Position numbers and translations under genes: made by a program | Shown: positions 53,730-56,259 of the stretch, one piece after another | How positions within the stretch are numbered: position 1 is the first letter of the stretch | Layout: every line of letters begins with the position of its first letter | Source of the DNA: Clostridiales bacterium | Lineage (GTDB): Bacteria > Bacillota > Clostridia > Tissierellales > GPF-1 | DNA: 56,259 bases | Assembly (NCBI GenBank): GCA_013619125.1 | Contig: JABXKS010000049.1 | Coordinates: 1 to 56,259 of the forward strand | Direction: 5' to 3' | Notes under the pieces: model-generated | What the model saw: only the letters and a program-made list of their open reading frames with translations | Databases searched by the model: none | Told to the model about the DNA's origin: nothing

Positions 53730-54095
53730 TCAAATCACAAGATTCAAACCAATCAAAAAAGCTGATAGGCAGAAGATTGCAGGACATAACTTGAACGGAA
53801 GAAAATTCACCCGAAAACCGGTGAATAAAGAGATAATTGCCAATACGACAAGCATAACAATACTCATCATACTTACATAGTACACAACACTTCCCGTCAC
53901 GATGATCGATACGAGTAGCAGCAAGCCAAGAAATATGAGTGTAACACCTTCATTGATCCATTCCATTCGTATGATGTTTTTATTGTCCTCACTTAACTCG
54001 CCAAAACCCTTCACCACATTTTTCGTAGGGACCAAATGCGCCACACCCCAAAGCAACGTGAGCAAGGCACCAATAATTGTTAGCCAATTCGACAT
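53730..54095 (-). CDS. Four-helix membrane protein, unknown
   Basis: A 121-residue protein with four transmembrane helices; the motif GALLTLLWGVAHLVPTKNVVKGFG, with a His in the first helix, resembles small uncharacterised Firmicutes membrane proteins. ATG at 54095 has GGAGG six bases upstream. A 25-bp box shared with the DUF302 gene lies upstream at 54177. Confidence 0.6.
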   Translation of the reverse strand: MSNWLTIIGALLTLLWGVAHLVPTKNVVKGFGELSEDNKNIIRMEWINEGVTLIFLGLLLLVSIIVTGSVVYYVSMMSIVMLVVLAIISLFTGFRVNFLPFKLCPAIFCLSAFLIGLNLVI

Positions 54096-54176
54096 ATTCA
54101 CCCTCCTTCACATTCTTTCAAGCTCCGATTTAACATGCCATGACAATGAATCCTTGCAAGTCTCCTTCCTTCAATC

Positions 54177-54201
54177 CGTTCATTTTCTCTACTACTAAAT
54201 A
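54177..54201 (-). repeat. 25-bp upstream box, copy 2
   Basis: Identical to 50911-50935; here it lies 82 bases before the start of the membrane-protein gene. It may be a shared operator or part of a duplicated leader. Confidence 0.75.
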
Positions 54202-54525
54202 TATTGCCTACTTTTCCATGTATAAACGTTTCCGATTCACCAACTCTGAATCCTCGAGAATACAGCTTTGTCTGGTCATCGATGAACGCTTTGCCAATTG
54301 CCTTCATAGTCAAGCAATGGATTTGTATCTATTAGTCATCACTTCTTTACTTCCTGCACGTAATTTTCTCATAGAAACTACTTTGCATATCATGATAAAA
54401 GATAGGAAGGACTCTCAAAAAAGATATCTCCAAAAAACACGTATAATTTATATTTTTACCCACATTTCATTCGTGTTTAGTGATATAATGCCAGAGTAAT
54501 GAAAGACTTTGAATGGAGGCCACCC
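54202..54525. other. Intergenic region between divergent genes
   Basis: Short frames exist on both strands without start signals. TATAAT at 54484-54489 is a likely -10 for the PfkB gene, with a poor -35. The first 30 bases continue the weaker similarity of the duplicated leader. Confidence 0.45.
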
Positions 54526-55431
54526 TTGAAACAGACACTCATTATCGGTTCAACCGTCCTAGATATTATCATCGATGTTAACGCTTTACCCAGCACCACT
54601 GAAGATTTGCACGTGAAGCAGCAAACCATGTTACTTGGTGGATGCGCTTATAACGTACAGAATGTAGTCCAGTTATTTCAAGTTCCTCATCTCTTTTGCT
54701 CCCCAATTGGAACTGGAGTTTATGGAGATTATGTCGCAAAGCAATTGTCTGCAAGTGGCGTTGAACCCTTTATTAGAATCAAAGATCAGGATAGTGGTTG
54801 CTGCTACTGCTATGTGGAGCCAGGTGGAGAACGGACCTTTCTTTCCTACCACGGTGCCGAATATACCTTTCAGGAGAGTTGGCTGAAAGACCTAAATATG
54901 AATGACTATGACAGTGCCTATATATGCGGTTTGGAGATTGAGGAACCCACTGGCGATGAGATCATTTCATTTTTGAAGAAGAACAATGAATTGGAGATCT
55001 ACTTTGCACCAGGTCCTCGCATCAACAGAATTGAACAGCACAAACTGGATGAATTATTCAAACTCTCTCCAATCATTCACTTGAATCGAGATGAAATCAT
55101 GACCTTTACTCATAAAGAGACTCTGGAGCAAGCGGCACGCGCTCTATTCTCGAGAACAAACAATACAATCATTATCACCGATGGGGAAAATGGCTCGTAT
55201 TTTTACGACAATAACGGATTGCATCATGCCCCTGGCCATCCGACGAAAGTTGTGAATACCATTGGCGCCGGCGATTCTCATATTGGCGCAATCATGGCTT
55301 GCAAAAAACTAGGGTATTCTTACTTAAAAAGCCTACAGATTGCCAACCAAGTATCTGCGAAAGTTGTCGCAACAAAAGGAAGCATCATACCAAAAAAAGA
55401 ATTTCAACAACTTGAGATATTAACACCATAA
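54526..55431 (+). CDS. PfkB-family carbohydrate kinase
   Basis: A 301-residue ribokinase-type sugar kinase. The N-terminal TLIIGSTVLDIIIDVNALP, the GGCAYNVQNV signature 1 variant and NTIGAGDSHIGAI with the catalytic Asp (signature 2) are present. TTG at 54526 is chosen because GGAGG lies six bases before it; the ATG 27 bases upstream has none. It phosphorylates a sugar or nucleoside; the substrate cannot be told. Monocistronic, ended by the repeated hairpin. Confidence 0.87.
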   Translation: MKQTLIIGSTVLDIIIDVNALPSTTEDLHVKQQTMLLGGCAYNVQNVVQLFQVPHLFCSPIGTGVYGDYVAKQLSASGVEPFIRIKDQDSGCCYCYVEPGGERTFLSYHGAEYTFQESWLKDLNMNDYDSAYICGLEIEEPTGDEIISFLKKNNELEIYFAPGPRINRIEQHKLDELFKLSPIIHLNRDEIMTFTHKETLEQAARALFSRTNNTIIITDGENGSYFYDNNGLHHAPGHPTKVVNTIGAGDSHIGAIMACKKLGYSYLKSLQIANQVSAKVVATKGSIIPKKEFQQLEILTP

Positions 55432-55438
55432 TCCCTAA

Positions 55439-55507
55439 ATATAAACTGCCCCTTGGAAGACAGACAATTAAAAAATGTCTCTCCTCCAAGGGGCGGTTTC
55501 GTTTATA
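55439..55507. repeat. Repeated hairpin element, copy 2
   Basis: A 57-base hairpin (55443-55499) with arms AAACTGCCCCTTGGAAGA and TCCAAGGGGCGGTTT plus inner pairing AGACA/TGTCT, flanked by ATA and CGTTTATA. Similar to 47093-47151. It separates convergent genes and probably terminates both. Confidence 0.75.
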
Positions 55508-55510
55508 CGG

Positions 55511-56259
55511 TTATACGTTAGTTTTTTTCTTCTCGATCAGTACGATATCCCAAATCTCAAGCTTTGGCACGACAAACCGTAGTGCCTTCCCTTGTGAATG
55601 CTCAACATACACAAAGTCCAATTCGACCGGTTCCAAGTCCACATCGGGGCTCACCAAGGTAATAGATTCGATTTCATCATGGATCATCAACTCTACCTCG
55701 ATGTCTTCAACAGCCAACGGCCGCATATGCGGTACATTCCATGTATCATCCTTCACACCCAGCATGTTCATCAATTGCACCATGTAGGTATCCTGATTTC
55801 TAGTAAGCTGCACATGAATCTTCTCAGGCGCATACTCCCCGGAAAACGGATAGTTTTTCACCATCAACTCTTCATTGATGCCCCCCACAAAGTAACCGGT
55901 TAGATCCATAATCGTCGGATCCAACAGCCATTCTTCATAGGCCGTAATACAGTCATAATACCGTGCCAATTCATCTCCGAAGGACTTTTGATACTTCCCA
56001 TGGTTCACGTAGTAGGCTTCCGCTGACGCGCCATCGGTTTCACCTAACAGCAAATGTGATCCGCCCGATGAAAAGATTGTCGCCATGGTCAACAGCGCAG
56101 CCGTTTCTTTCTCTTCTTCTGAAACCTCTTGGTTAAAAGGATGAACATACGCCGACAAAACAATGGGCTTGTCTGCAGTCAGCATCCTCGACTCCCGCAC
56201 CAATTGGTGCAGATGGCGATAGGTACTGTGCGGATCCCACACTTCGATATACACCGCGT
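55511..56259 (-). CDS. Glycoside hydrolase family 66-like protein, C-terminal part
   Basis: The last 249 codons of a gene that runs off the right edge; it has no start in the window. YIEVWDPHSTYRHLHQLVRE, then KPIVLSAYVHPF and LLLGETDGASAEAYYVNHGKY resemble the C-terminal half of the catalytic barrel and following beta domain of GH66 dextranases and cycloisomaltooligosaccharide glucanotransferases. These cleave alpha-1,6 glucans. The name rests on memory of the motif pattern and needs the missing half for proof. Confidence 0.6.
   Translation of the reverse strand, partial: AVYIEVWDPHSTYRHLHQLVRESRMLTADKPIVLSAYVHPFNQEVSEEEKETAALLTMATIFSSGGSHLLLGETDGASAEAYYVNHGKYQKSFGDELARYYDCITAYEEWLLDPTIMDLTGYFVGGINEELMVKNYPFSGEYAPEKIHVQLTRNQDTYMVQLMNMLGVKDDTWNVPHMRPLAVEDIEVELMIHDEIESITLVSPDVDLEPVELDFVYVEHSQGKALRFVVPKLEIWDIVLIEKKKTNV

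Noticed and set aside
54098-54313. 71-codon minus-strand frame
   Set aside because: It contains the duplicated box, has no start signal, and lies in the leader of the membrane-protein gene.
1-56259. CRISPR array, tRNA or rRNA genes, prophage
   Set aside because: No regularly spaced repeats, cloverleaf structures, rRNA motifs or phage structural genes were seen on reading both strands.

Overview
The window looks like the chromosome of an anaerobic, low-to-moderate GC Gram-positive bacterium, most likely a member of the Clostridia (a Fusibacter/Acidaminobacter-like lineage is a guess). Supporting signs are strong AGGAGG-type ribosome binding sites, TTG/GTG starts, a tryptophan T-box leader, lipoprotein solute-binding proteins, many U-tailed hairpin terminators, and a sigma-54 catabolic operon. 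No rRNA, tRNA, CRISPR array, prophage or intact insertion sequence is visible. The left edge holds a truncated IS3-type transposase, and four more gene or IS relics lie between genes.

Layout. 1-1.2 kb: IS3 relic and a DUF2161 nuclease-like gene. 1.6-4.8 kb: NarL-type two-component system followed by an FMN-binding lipoprotein gene. 5.1-8.3 kb: secreted 5'-nucleotidase with LysM, and an alpha/alpha-toroid protein. 8.4-10.1 kb: trp T-box and solitary trpB. 10.2-14.4 kb: small membrane protein, methyltransferase, a two-gene YjbQ/TIM-like operon and a PD-(D/E)XK nuclease. 14.5-17.6 kb: a CDGSH-ferredoxin-CDGSH-glutamate-synthase fusion and an old-yellow-enzyme. 17.9-20.3 kb: DUF503, two flavodoxin-fold reductases and a P-loop kinase. 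20.4-24.0 kb: GntR-DUF5058-membrane protein-M20 peptidase operon. 24.1-28.8 kb: TctCBA tricarboxylate transporter with a divergent LacI regulator. 28.9-30.5 kb: DUF2809 protein, a broken Uma2 gene and a serine beta-lactamase-like hydrolase.

30.6-44.0 kb is the most coherent block: a sigma-54 activator, a perfect 18-bp inverted repeat, a canonical -24/-12 promoter, then a peptide-binding lipoprotein, DppB, DppC, OppD, OppF, a creatininase-family amidohydrolase, two gamma-glutamyltransferases without signal peptides and an M20 amidohydrolase, closed by a terminator. This reads as an uptake-and-intracellular-breakdown system for a gamma-glutamyl or amide/lactam-type substrate. The binding protein has its domains in circularly permuted order, which I regard as the most unusual observation in the window.

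44.3-56.3 kb: KefF/KefB-like efflux pair, an SGNH hydrolase with a two-gene ABC exporter, a small membrane protein, DUF302, a membrane-anchored propeller-like protein, a DJ-1/PfpI protein, another small membrane protein, a PfkB kinase and the 3' end of a probable GH66 glycosidase. Intergenic DNA carries repeated hairpins and a 25-bp box duplicated upstream of two unrelated genes.

All family names come from reading motifs by eye; no database search was run.
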